This document shows, in pieces, positions 54,707 to 64,000 of a stretch of DNA of 64,000 bases; position 1 is the stretch's first letter, and the number at the start of each line of letters is the position of its first letter. The stretch spans positions 1,973,733 through 2,037,732 of the forward strand of contig NC_089175.1 of assembly GCF_947507565.1 (NCBI RefSeq), written 5' to 3'. The notes below the pieces were generated by a model. It searched no databases. It worked only from the letters and a program-made list of their open reading frames with translations, and was not told the DNA's origin. A program made the translations under genes and the position numbers. This stretch comes from Oscarella lobularis. Taxonomy: Eukaryota; Porifera; Homoscleromorpha; Homosclerophorida; Oscarellidae.

Positions 54707-57616
54707 ATGGATTTTCGATGGAAGTCAGTTCGCCCGCTTCTGCCGAAATTGGAAGATCTTTGGGTTCCCGATCTCGATGAGCTGTACGAATTTGGTCTCG
54801 TCAATAGCGAGGAATACGAATTGCTGCGCTCTCTTTCTCGATCTCAACAATGCCATCATCTACTCCTCGTATCTCTGCCGCAGAAGGGGATGGGCGCGTT
54901 CGACACGTTTCTCGCGGTTTTGGAGAGGAATAACGAATCAAAGGTCATCGCGAAGATGCTTCGGCGAGAGAAGGCCAGTTGGGAAGGTTATCCGTACAGG
55001 AAGAAGCCTAAATACCGATCCGACTGGGAGTCGTTTGTTCGACCGCTCTTGCAGGAGTTGGCCGACGTTTGGACTCCCGATCTCGACGAGCTTTACGCTG
55101 CGCTCCGTGTTGATAAGAACGACTTGCCTGACTCTCTTTCTCGATTCGAACTATGCGAAACGTTGCTCATTGACATTCTGCCACAGAGAGGACGCGGGGC
55201 TTACGGCACCTTTCTCGCGATGCTACCGAGAAGCAAAGAAATAAAGTTCATCGTCCATGTGCTCGAGGACTGGGAGGAGTCATTTTTGACTCGTGGCATG
55301 TTTCTCTTTCTGAGGGTTGATCTTTTTCAATGGATGCACGTCGTTCAAGTGCTCTTGCCAGATTTAGTGGAAATTTGGCGTCCTCATCTCCAGCGTCTTT
55401 ACGACTCGCATATTCTGAGTAAAGAGGAATACGACACGCTGCTCGGGCTTCCTCGTTTTGAACAGTGCAAAAAGCTGCTTACTCAAATTCTTCCGTTTAA
55501 GGAACCAGGATGCTACGATGCGTTTTTGAATGTGCTTCTGGAAACGGAAGGAGAAGATTCCGTTGTTATCAACATGCTTAGGAAACGCGAGGAAGAACGA
55601 AGGTATGGAGCTAAATTAGGGGAGAGAGCGCGCGGTTGTAAGAATTCTTGGTAGAATCAAATCCGACTCTAAACCGTTGGACAAGCGTTGGTTTCTAATC
55701 CGCGAACCGCTCTATTCAAAAGTGGTGGCCGCTTGGAACTACCGTAGCTACGTTTTGAGTGCTCTTTTCGAAATTGAGCTAATCAGTTCCGAAGAGTATG
55801 AATTGCTTTTGAGTGATAGGGAGGATGTGCGGAATGAATATGACCGAGGGTCGATTTCTCCAGAAGATCTTGATGGTAGAATTCGAGAGGGCGAATGCAA
55901 AAAGCTGCTCATTGATCTTCTACCGAAAAAAGGTCCTTCTTCTTTCAATGACTTTCTTAGTGTACTGAAAGATGGCCAAACGGAACAATTAGATGTATGG
56001 CCCATATTTCACTTTGCTGCATCCGACGTTGCGTATTATGTTCCGCCCTTGGAAGAAGCAGCAACGGCTACACAGACTGCTTTTGCATCTGCAAAGGTCT
56101 TTTAATTTAATGAAACGCTGACATACGTACATTTATACTGTTTAGGGTTCTCTGCTTCAAGGCGAAGAATCTTCTACTACATTTTCTCTTCGATTCCGCG
56201 ACATGACACTGAGCTTCACAAGAACGACAACTGTAGAAGAAGAAATTGATGAATCGGGCGGCAAGCTTGACTCTGAGTTTTTCTCATTGACTATTCCTCC
56301 TCGTGGAGCAGTTATGGGAAACCCTGTCAGAATAGGATTCACTATTTATGAATATCAGCCGGAGGCGTCAGAAGGAGTTGAAGATGATTGTTATATAACA
56401 GATATTCTTGTGCTACATCCACGTGGCACACGCTTTGCAAAGAACGTCACAGTCTCTTTCAACCTAACGACTGTAATATTTTCCGAAAAACAAAGTCCCA
56501 CCCTTCTATATGATGAGGAAGAAACAGGCTTGTTTTTGCCCTCTCCTGTGAGACCAGTTGAGTCCACGGTGTTTGATGAAATGACGGCCATACTTAATCC
56601 ATCCTGTCTTGATATTAATACGAAGCACTTCTGCAAGTTCTTTGCGTGCTTTCGTCGCTGCGTTGGACACTGCTATCGTACCTTGGCGTTTGGTAGGTGG
56701 ACAAAGGGAGAATCTTTGCATTTGCAAACGGCGACAATCGATCTTCATTTCACGTCTACCAGACGGAAGTATGTTGACTACGTGGAAAAATGCAACAGAG
56801 GAATGCCTGTACTTCTGAAGGATAATGCGACAATCTACTTTTCAAAGAAAGAATGCTCAGGCAGATTCAATATTGAAGTCAATAAGATTAGCTACGGCTG
56901 GGAACTTCAATCTTCCTCTCCAATGTCTATTGAGAAGGAAGAACTAACTCGAGCAAAGAAGCACTTGTCCAAGTTCTGTACTCGCTTTTTTAAGTTGAAA
57001 AAAATCGAGAAGGACGCAGAAAAGCCTTGGCTAGAAATTCGTCTAACAGATGAAGAGAAAACAGACTGTATACTCCTATTAGACGAATATGCTTCACTCC
57101 ATGTAAGACTAAATAGGAGCTCTTGAGTGGTGAACTAAAGTCATGTTCTTGCTTACCTAGACTCCTCCATCTTCCGTGTCTTCAAGTGAAAGAAGTGAGT
57201 AGATTATTAATAGTTTTTGGTATTTACTCGATGTTGATTGTTATAGGACGATCTTCGATGGAACCTTCTAAACAAGGTAGGCATTTCCTAAGACCGATGC
57301 TAATTTCACTAATATGCTAACAGATGCTGAACTAAACCGATTCCCCACTAAAAAAGAGCTCCTTGACGTTTCACAGGAAATCCTTGATCGATGGAAGTTT
57401 GTGGCTAGGTACCTTGACGTCGAAGAAAAGAACGTCATTGCCGCTTCAGTAGACGCCAAGGGAGACGTCAGAGAACAAGCATATCAAATGCTTTCTATTT
57501 GGAAGGAGTGCAAAGGCGATGCTGCAACAGTCAAAGAGCTGTGCAAAGCTCTAGAATCGGTGAGTCTAAAAGCAACAGCGAATAAGGTGTTTAGGTACTC
57601 GTCTTTCTTTGAATGA
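54707..57616 (+). CDS. CARD(x4)-ZU5-UPA-like-death domain protein, gene 2
   Basis: Six exons: 54707-55602, 55655-56096, 56146-57102, 57161-57194, 57247-57276 and 57324-57616, giving 883 residues. The domain order is that of gene 1: four CARDs, ZU5 (FFSLTIPPRGAVMGN), UPA-like region with TKHFCKFF, mini-exon linker and death domain. Differences from gene 1 are frequent in the CARD exons, mostly charge changes. Between about 56690 and 57450, introns included, I see almost no difference from gene 1, which points to gene conversion or a more recent event in that part. The GTATGG donor after CARD 3 confirms the splice to the CARD 4 exon, because the GTATAG of gene 1 occupies the same position. Cytosolic adaptor by architecture. 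Confidence 0.82.
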
Positions 57617-57690
57617 AACGCTGTATTTTGAATCGTTTTTTTTCTAGATTTTAATAATTGTTTTCTGTACGTCATTTATTGAAGTCCCGG

Positions 57691-60600
57691 ATGGATCCTC
57701 GATGGGAGTCCGTCGTTCGGCGGCTCCTGCCGGATTTAGTGAACATTTGGCGCCCGCAACTCGACCGTCTTTACTCCGCGTGTCTTGTGACTATTGAAGA
57801 ATACCAATTGCTGAGCACGCTTCTTCCGTTCGACCAATGCAAGAAGCTTCTCATCGAAATCCTTCCGCGAAAGGGGCCCAAAGCGTACGAAACGTTTCTC
57901 GAGGTGCTTTCGAAGACGGAAGGACAGGAGTTCATCGCCGAAATGCTGGAAAACGCGGCCGGAAAACGAATAGATGTTGCAACTTCACTGGCAGTGTCTT
58001 CAACCGAAGAAAGTGAGTCACTAACTCTTAGTTTTTGTACCGAGTATTGAAACAATGTCAATGTAGAAATTGCAATTTTGGAGAGGAATGACGAATCAAA
58101 GGTTATTGCCAGGAAGAAGGCCGAGATTGACTGGGAGTCGTTTGTTCGACCGCTCTTGCAGGAGTTGGCCGACGTTTGGACTCCCGACCTTGCCGAGCTT
58201 TACGCTGCGCTCCGTGTTGATAAGAACGACTTGCCTGACTCTCTTTCTCGATTCGAACTATGCGAAACGTTGCTCATTGACATTCTGCCACAGAGAGGAC
58301 GCGGGGCTTACGGCACCTTTCTCGCGATGCTGCCGAGAAGCAAAGAAATAAAGTTCATCGTCCAGGTGCTTGAGGACTGGGAGGAGTCATTTTTGACTAA
58401 GGGATTTCACTTTCTGAGGGTTGATCTTCGATGGATGCACGTCGTTCAAGTACTCTTGCCAGATTTAGTGGAAATTTGGCGTCCTCATCTCCAGCGCTTT
58501 TACGACTCGCATATTCTGAGTAAAGAGGAATATGACACGCTGCTCGGGCTTCCTCGTTTTGAACAGTGCAAAAAGCTGCTTATCCAAATTCTTCCATTTA
58601 AGAAACCAGGATGCTACGATGCGTTTTTGAATGTGCTTCTGGAAACGGAAGGAGAAGATTCCGTTGTTATCAACATGCTTAGGAGACGCGAGGAAGAACG
58701 AAGGTATGGAGCTAAATTAGGGGAGAGAACGCGCGGTGGTAACGAATTCTTGGTAGATTCAAATTTGACTTTAGACCGATGGACAGGCGTTGGTTTTTAA
58801 TTCGTGAGCCGCTCTATTCAAAAGTGGTGGCCGCTTGGAACTACCGTGGCTGCGTTTTGAATTCTCTTTGTGAAAAGGGGCTAATCACTTCTGAAGAGTA
58901 TGAATCGCTTTTGAGTAATAAAGACGAAGTGCGGGAACATTATTACCAAGGGTCAATTTCTTCAGAAGATCTTGATAGTAGAATTCGAGAAGGCGAGTGC
59001 AAAAAGCTTCTCATTGATCTTCTACCGAAGAAAGGCTCTTCTTCTTTTGGCGACTTTCTTAGTGTACTGGAAGATCATGAAACGGAACAATTCTATGCAT
59101 CGGACTTATTGCACTCTGCTGCATCTGACGTTGCTTATTATGTTTCGCCCTCGGAAGAAGCAGCAACTGCTACACATACTGCTTCTCCTTTTGCAAAGGT
59201 CTAATAACACTGTCTTTTAATTTAATTAAATGCTGAAGTACGTAAATTTATACTGTTTAGGATGCTGTACTTCAAGGTGAAGAATCTTCTACTACATTTT
59301 CTCTTCGATTCCGCGACATGACACTGAGCTTCACTAGAACGACAACTGTGGAAGAAGAAATTGATGAATTGGGCGGCAAGCTCGAGTCTGAGTTTTTCTC
59401 ATTGACTATTCCTCGTGGAGCAGTTATGGGAAACCCTGTCAGAATAGGATTCACCATTTATGAATATCAGCCGGAGGCGTCAGAAGGAGTTGAAGATGAT
59501 TGTTATATAACAGATATTCTTGTGCTACATCCACGTGGCACATGCTTTGCAAAGAACGTCACAGTGTCTTTCAACCTAAAGACTGTAATATTTTCCGTAA
59601 TATTTTCCAAAAATCAAAGCCCCACCCTTCTATATGATGAGGAAGAAACAGGCTTGTTTTTGCCCGCTTCTTTGGGACCAGTTGAGTCCACGGTGTTTGA
59701 TAAAATGACGGCCATACTTAATTCATCTTTTCTTGATATTATTACGAAGCACTTCTGCAAATTCTTTGCGTGCTTTCGTCGCTGCATTGGACACTGCTAT
59801 CGTACCTTGGCGTTTGGTAGGTGGTCAAAGGGAGAATCTTTGCAATTGGAAAAGGCGACAATCGATCTTCATTTCACATCTACCAGACCAAGGTATGTTG
59901 ACGTTGTTGAAAGGTGCAACAGAGGAAGGCCCGTACTTTTGAAGGATAATGCGCTAATCTACTTTTCAAAGAAAGGCAGAATCAATCTTGCAGTCAATAA
60001 GATTAGCTACGGCTGGGAACTTCAATCTTCCGCTCCAATGTCTATTGAGAAGCAAGAACTATATCGAGCAAAGAAGCATTCATCGAAATTCTGTTCGCGT
60101 GCTTTTACGTTGATAAAAATCAAAGAGGACGCAAAGGAGCTTTGGCTTGAAGTTCGTCTAACAGACGAAGGGAAAACGAATTGTACACTCATATTAGATG
60201 AATATTCTTCACTTCATGTAAGTTCTGAATAGGAGCTCTTGAGTGGTGAACTAAGTGGTGTTCTTGCTTACCTAGACTCCTCCATCTTCCGTGTCTTCAA
60301 GTGAAAGAAGTGAGTAGATTATTATTAGTTTTTGGTATTTACTCAATGTCGATTGTTATAGGACAATCTTCGATGGAACCCTCAAGAAAAGGTAAGCATG
60401 TCAATCTTCATGAGAGCCATGCTAATTGCACTATTAAACAGATGCTGATCTAGACCGATTTCCAACTAAAAAAGAGCTCCTCTACGTATCACAGGAAATC
60501 CTTGATAAATGGAAATTTGTGGCTAGGTACCTCGACGTGGAAGAAAAGGACGTCATTGCCGCTTCAGTAGACGCAAAGGGAGACGTCAGAGAACAAGCAT

Positions 60601-60734
60601 ATCAAATGCTTTCTATTTGGAAGGAGTGTAAAGGCGATGCTGCAACTGTCAAAGAGCTGTGCAAAGCTCTAGAGTCGGCGAGTCTAAAAGCAACGGTGAT
60701 AAAGATGTTTAGGTACTCGTCTTCTTTTGAATGA
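57691..60734 (+). CDS. CARD(x4)-ZU5-UPA-like-death domain protein, gene 3
   Basis: Seven exons: 57691-58012, 58067-58703, 58757-59198, 59261-60217, 60276-60309, 60362-60391 and 60442-60734, giving 904 residues. The first CARD is encoded by its own exon and is of a different type from that of genes 1 and 2 (LLPDLVNIWRPQLDRLYS; LIEILPRKGPKAYETFLEVL). It matches the CARD of the kinase gene at 60817. CARDs 2-4, ZU5, UPA-like region and death domain follow as in the paralogues. This copy is the most diverged, with an insertion in ZU5 (VIFSVIFSKNQ), loss of the ECSG loop in the UPA-like part and KHFCKFF retained. It lies just outside the 5.2-kb duplication, so it probably represents the older arrangement. 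Confidence 0.82.
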
Positions 60735-60816
60735 ATGAAACGCTGCATTTAAATAGTTTTTTCTAGATTTGTAATTTTTAATTATTGTTTTTATACGTCA
60801 TTTTTGGAAGTCCCGG

Positions 60817-62643
60817 ATGGATCCTCGATGGGAGTCCGTCGTTCGACGGCTCCTGCCGGATTTAGTGAACATTTGGCGCCCGCAACTCGACCATCTTTAC
60901 TCCGCGTATCTTGTGACTATTGAAGAATACCAATCGCTTGGCACGCTTCTTCCGTTCGACCAATGCAAGAAGCTTCTCATTGAAATCCTTCCGCGAAAGG
61001 GGCCCAAAGCGTACGAAACGTTTCTGGAGGTGCTTTCGAAGACGGAAGGACAGGAGTTCATCGCCGAAATGCTGGAGAATGCTGCTGGAAAACGAATAGA
61101 AGCGGAAGTTGCAACTTCAGTGTCTTCAACCGAAGAAAGTGAATAGAGACATATTCACTAACTCTTGTACTAAGCATTGGTTAGGTGATTCTTTGACGAG
61201 GCCTCCTCGAGAAAGTACGTCAATGATTTTTGGCCGAATTCCGACAACAGAAAAAGTTGCGTTTGGCTCTTCCTCTGCTGCAAGTTCAGCCGTTCAGGTA
61301 AAACTGAAAAAGAAGAGAGGCCTATAAATAAATGAATGAATTAATAAGACTTTTTGGTACAGAGAGTTAATTCTGAATCATTTTCTTCTGGAAATGGAGA
61401 AGAAATCGCCCTGCCGAGAAACGTCGCACGAGATGCGCCGAGAAATCAAATCACGCCACAGACAAGCGGTAGCAATTATGATACCAGTTCAATTAACAAC
61501 CCATAATACAATAATTGTTTTTCTCTTCATTAAGTCTATGCTTACACTGATATCCGTCAGGAAGAGTTGGACTACAATGATGCAGGAGGAGACGACGATC
61601 TCATTGGCACAGGGGGATTTTCTGAAGTGTACAAGGCCTGGTTTACCAGGTTGGGAGAAAAGGTGGCCGTAAAAGTTTTCACCTATCTAAAACGAAGGAG
61701 AACCCAAACGTTAGTGTGCAAAGTAGTTTTACGCGCGAAATTCCTTATTAAATTATCTTTTTTTGGACGATACAGCGAGTCTGATCTTTTAAACAAGGAG
61801 GTGAAAATTCTTCAAGGAATTAAGCCTCATCCCAACATAATCACATTGATTGGATCATGTAGCGACACACGGTTCTTTGCCTTAGTCACGGAATACATGG
61901 AGGGCGGAAACGTGTTCGAATTGATCGCTGACATGAGTGATCCCAACGTAGAAATATGGGAAAACCGTCAAGACATTGCTCTGCAAATTGCCCAAGGAAT
62001 GAATCATCTCCATTGCAATGATCCATCCGTTATTCATCTTGACTTGAAGCTCAGGAACGTTCTGTATCGTCGTGTTGGCGCCAGGGGGACTGCCGAGTTC
62101 TCATGCAAGGTTATTGTCTCCTCAAAGAAACAAGCTCGGTTTTTTATTGATTTATTAGCTTTGCGATTTTGGGTTGGCTAAAATGGCTGAAATCAGCTCA
62201 GTCACGAAAGAACGCGACGAATCGAACTACCCGTCCGGAACTCCAGCACATATAGCTCCAGAAAGGTACAATCCTATACCGTACTCTGAAGGGGATGCGT
62301 CAGAAAAGACGGAGGTGGCCAAAAAATCCGATGTCTATAGTTACGGAGTCATTCTGTGGGAGATTCAAGAACGCAGACCGTTACTTGAAAGTATGCTATA
62401 ATAATAATAATTAACAATTGAATTATTTATTGCAAATGAGTGCGTTTTTCTGTAGATGAACATGTTGTTATGAAGCATACGTTCAGTAAGGAAGGGCGTC
62501 AACTGCCCAGAGTCGGAAGACCGGCTCCTGCGTGGTTTACAGCACTTTCCATTAGGTGTGCTGTGCAAGATCCTGCTAATCGACCTTCGTTTAGTGATAT
62601 CCTTGCCACATTTTCCCGAGAATCGTCAAGTACAGTTTTGTAG
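60817..62643 (+). CDS. CARD-protein kinase (RIPK-like)
   Basis: Seven exons: 60817-61138, 61185-61297, 61363-61468, 61535-61709, 61776-62109, 62159-62390 and 62456-62643, giving 489 residues. An N-terminal CARD (residues 1-95, nearly the same as CARD 1 of gene 3) and a serine-rich linker precede a TKL-type kinase domain. It shows a glycine loop GTGGFSEVYKAW, VAVKVF with the ATP lysine, HLDLKLRN in place of HRDLKxxN, CDFGLAK, an activation segment ending GTPAHIAPERY, and DVYSYGVILWE. The catalytic Asp and Asn and the DFG are kept; only the Arg of HRD is Leu, so it may be active without activation-loop phosphorylation. Animal RIPK2 has the reverse order, kinase then CARD. By context it should be recruited to the CARD adaptors next door by CARD-CARD contact. 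Confidence 0.85.
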
Positions 62644-63256
62644 TTTTTATTTTAGAGGTTTGAATTTCGTGTTTGTACGTCATTTTTTTTCGTTGCTAGG
62701 AAAGAAATTTTTATGCTGACGCAATTAATTGCAAGCACTATGGATCAGCGAGAGAGCGTATCGAGGAACCGGAGGACGAGATAACGACAACGTTACGTCG
62801 AACACGGAGAACAGCTAAAGAGGGAATTCTAATGTAAACAAATCGCGTAGTATCACGCGCGTTTGGGGACTCGAGATCCTGTAGAATACTCATGATGGAC
62901 GACCCCAAATGCATGGAAGGCATTTCGTGGTCCTGTGTTTTCCCGTTTCTCTCCTTAGACTAGATGACGATGTTCTAAGCGGCCTCGATGGCTAACTTTG
63001 CTTTCACCCACATTTATATGCGCTGCACTTTAGCTGAACTACTGTACCGGTATTCGCTGAGAATTTCCGGATAACAATCATAGCATCGTACATTGTTTAG
63101 ATGAACGACAGCGCTTGATTATTGACTTCCTCCTAAAGCGATTGATACTGTAGACGGGAAACGTGTATGATCACGAGAGGAGTACAGTAGGATGATACGA
63201 ATCACGTGCGCTTGGGGAAAGCCGTCCAATCCCCGAGTAGACCTCTGAGGTTCATC
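62644..63256. other. Intergenic, upstream of the CARD-TIR gene
   Basis: No coding frame, RNA gene or repeat recognised. It must hold the promoter of the CARD-TIR gene. Confidence 0.55.
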
Positions 63257-64000
63257 ATGGCCGACCCCAAGTGGAAAACACTTACTCGAGCGCAGGCTGA
63301 TGTTGTTCTTTATCTGAGCAACATTCTAGGCGGTTCTCTTCTCGATTCACTTCTGGCAGAGGAACTTCTGACCGAGGCGAACTACGAGAAGCTTCGAAAA
63401 ATGAGAGAAACCAAAATTGATAATGAAGTAGCGCAGGAGCTGGTTGTAATGCTCAAAAAAACGCCTCCAGGAAGTTACGACAAGTTTTGCGAAGTGCTCC
63501 GTGGTGTGGATGGAGGAAAGGATGTTTACGATAGACTTAAGAAACAAGAAGGTGCGTCTAAACTTTCACAGAGACATCATGCAATTTGTTTCTGTTTTTC
63601 CTAGCCAAAGAGTCATCCGAACAATCTGATGAGCTGAGTCGAGAGCTTATCAAGCAGAAGCTTCCTTCGGTTGAGGCCGAGTATGCGAAACGTGAAAAAC
63701 CCGACGATTGGGTATACGATGTCTTTCTGAGCTTCTTCGGCGCTGGATCAAGAGCCTTCTGCCGTCAAGTGCGCGACGAACTTCAGTCTAAAGGATTGAA
63801 AGTGTTCTTCGACGAGGGAAGCATTGCAGGAGGTAGTCCCATTGTTCCGGTCTTGCTCAAAGCACTTGGAGAATCCAAATACGTTGCCGTCTTCTTGACG
63901 CACGAAATGAAAGGATCCTCTCATCCTGAAGCCGAAGCAACGGTCGCCCTGAAAGTTCATGGAGCCCGCGGCCGCCTACTTCCCTTGTTTCACACCATGT
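63257..64000 (+). CDS. CARD-TIR protein (partial, runs off the window)
   Basis: Exon 1 63257-63551 encodes a CARD (MADPKWKTLTRAQADVVLYL ... KKTPPGSYDKFCEVLRGV). Exon 2 starts at 63605 and gives a charged linker and then a TIR domain beginning WVYDVFLSFFGAGSRAFCRQVRDEL. It continues VFFDEGSIAGGSPIVPVLLKAL and YVAVFLTHEMKGSSHPEAEATVAL. The YDVFLSF and FFDE.....G boxes are those of plant-type and sponge or cnidarian TIRs rather than vertebrate TLRs. A Glu in HPEAE stands where NAD-cleaving TIRs carry their catalytic glutamate. No transmembrane segment so far. The window ends within the TIR or just after its core, so later domains are unknown. An in-frame ATG at 63206 is a weaker alternative start. 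Confidence 0.85.

Larger units (their letters stand above)
52487..57693. repeat. 5.2-kb tandem duplication, unit 2
   Basis: Second copy of 47287-52486. Its left junction joins the CARD-gene leader CCGGATG to GFR-like exon 3 at a shared GATC. Its right end runs into CARD gene 3 at the GATC of 57694. Confidence 0.85.

Noticed and set aside
1-64000. CRISPR arrays, bacterial operons, tRNA or rRNA genes
   Set aside because: No direct-repeat/spacer pattern, no cloverleaf or rRNA core sequence, and the intron-split genes are eukaryotic throughout.

Overview
The window is animal nuclear DNA from a very compact genome. Nearly every gene is cut by introns of about 35-75 bp, mostly GT-AG with a few GC-AG, and gene spacing is a few hundred bases. 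The gene families (class A-like GPCRs, BCL3-type I-kappa-B, TRAF, BACE, Capicua, GFR-alpha/GAS1-like, CARD/ZU5/death-domain proteins, a TIR protein) are metazoan. Compactness together with an expanded CARD/ZU5/death/TIR repertoire suggests a sponge, perhaps a homoscleromorph like Oscarella; that placement is inference. I built exon models by hand; most were checked because the summed exon length is divisible by three and the conserved motifs join cleanly.

Layout. 1-6000: a 25-bp tandem repeat, three tandem GPCR genes with two GPCR fragments, and PSMD9 (minus strand) between the first two. 6200-8100: BCL3-like I-kappa-B (minus). 9400-11100: tubulin cofactor C. 11300-12900: membrane-anchored TRAF-like RING protein without a MATH domain (minus). 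13000-17500: two BACE-type aspartyl protease domains that can be read as one 842-residue protein. 18100-19200: intronless Capicua-like protein without an HMG box. 19400-22700: AMP deaminase; 23000-24300: U2AF35; 24300-25900: TBCEL (all minus).

25900-44000: a 9-kb unit duplicated in tandem. Each unit holds a divergent pair: a giant secreted protein of unknown family (minus) and a secreted protein with a trypsin-like domain that has lost its catalytic residues, followed by two DNase I-like (EEP) domains (plus). The second copy of the giant protein is broken by a stop and a frameshift. Remnants of a CARD exon lie next to the giant gene in each unit.

44000-64000: two GPI-anchored GFR-alpha/GAS1-like genes plus a truncated third; a small secreted orphan protein (two copies); three genes with four CARDs, a ZU5-UPA-like region and a death domain; a CARD-kinase; and the start of a CARD-TIR gene. 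A 5.2-kb tandem duplication with a 4-bp GATC junction made the second GFR/orphan/CARD set.

How they may work together: the 3' 20 kb looks like a locally expanded innate-immune or death-fold signalling cluster (CARD adaptors, CARD-kinase, CARD-TIR) beside secreted and surface proteins. The BCL3-like and TRAF-like genes 40 kb upstream belong to the same NF-kB-type circuitry, but physical linkage alone does not prove a shared pathway.
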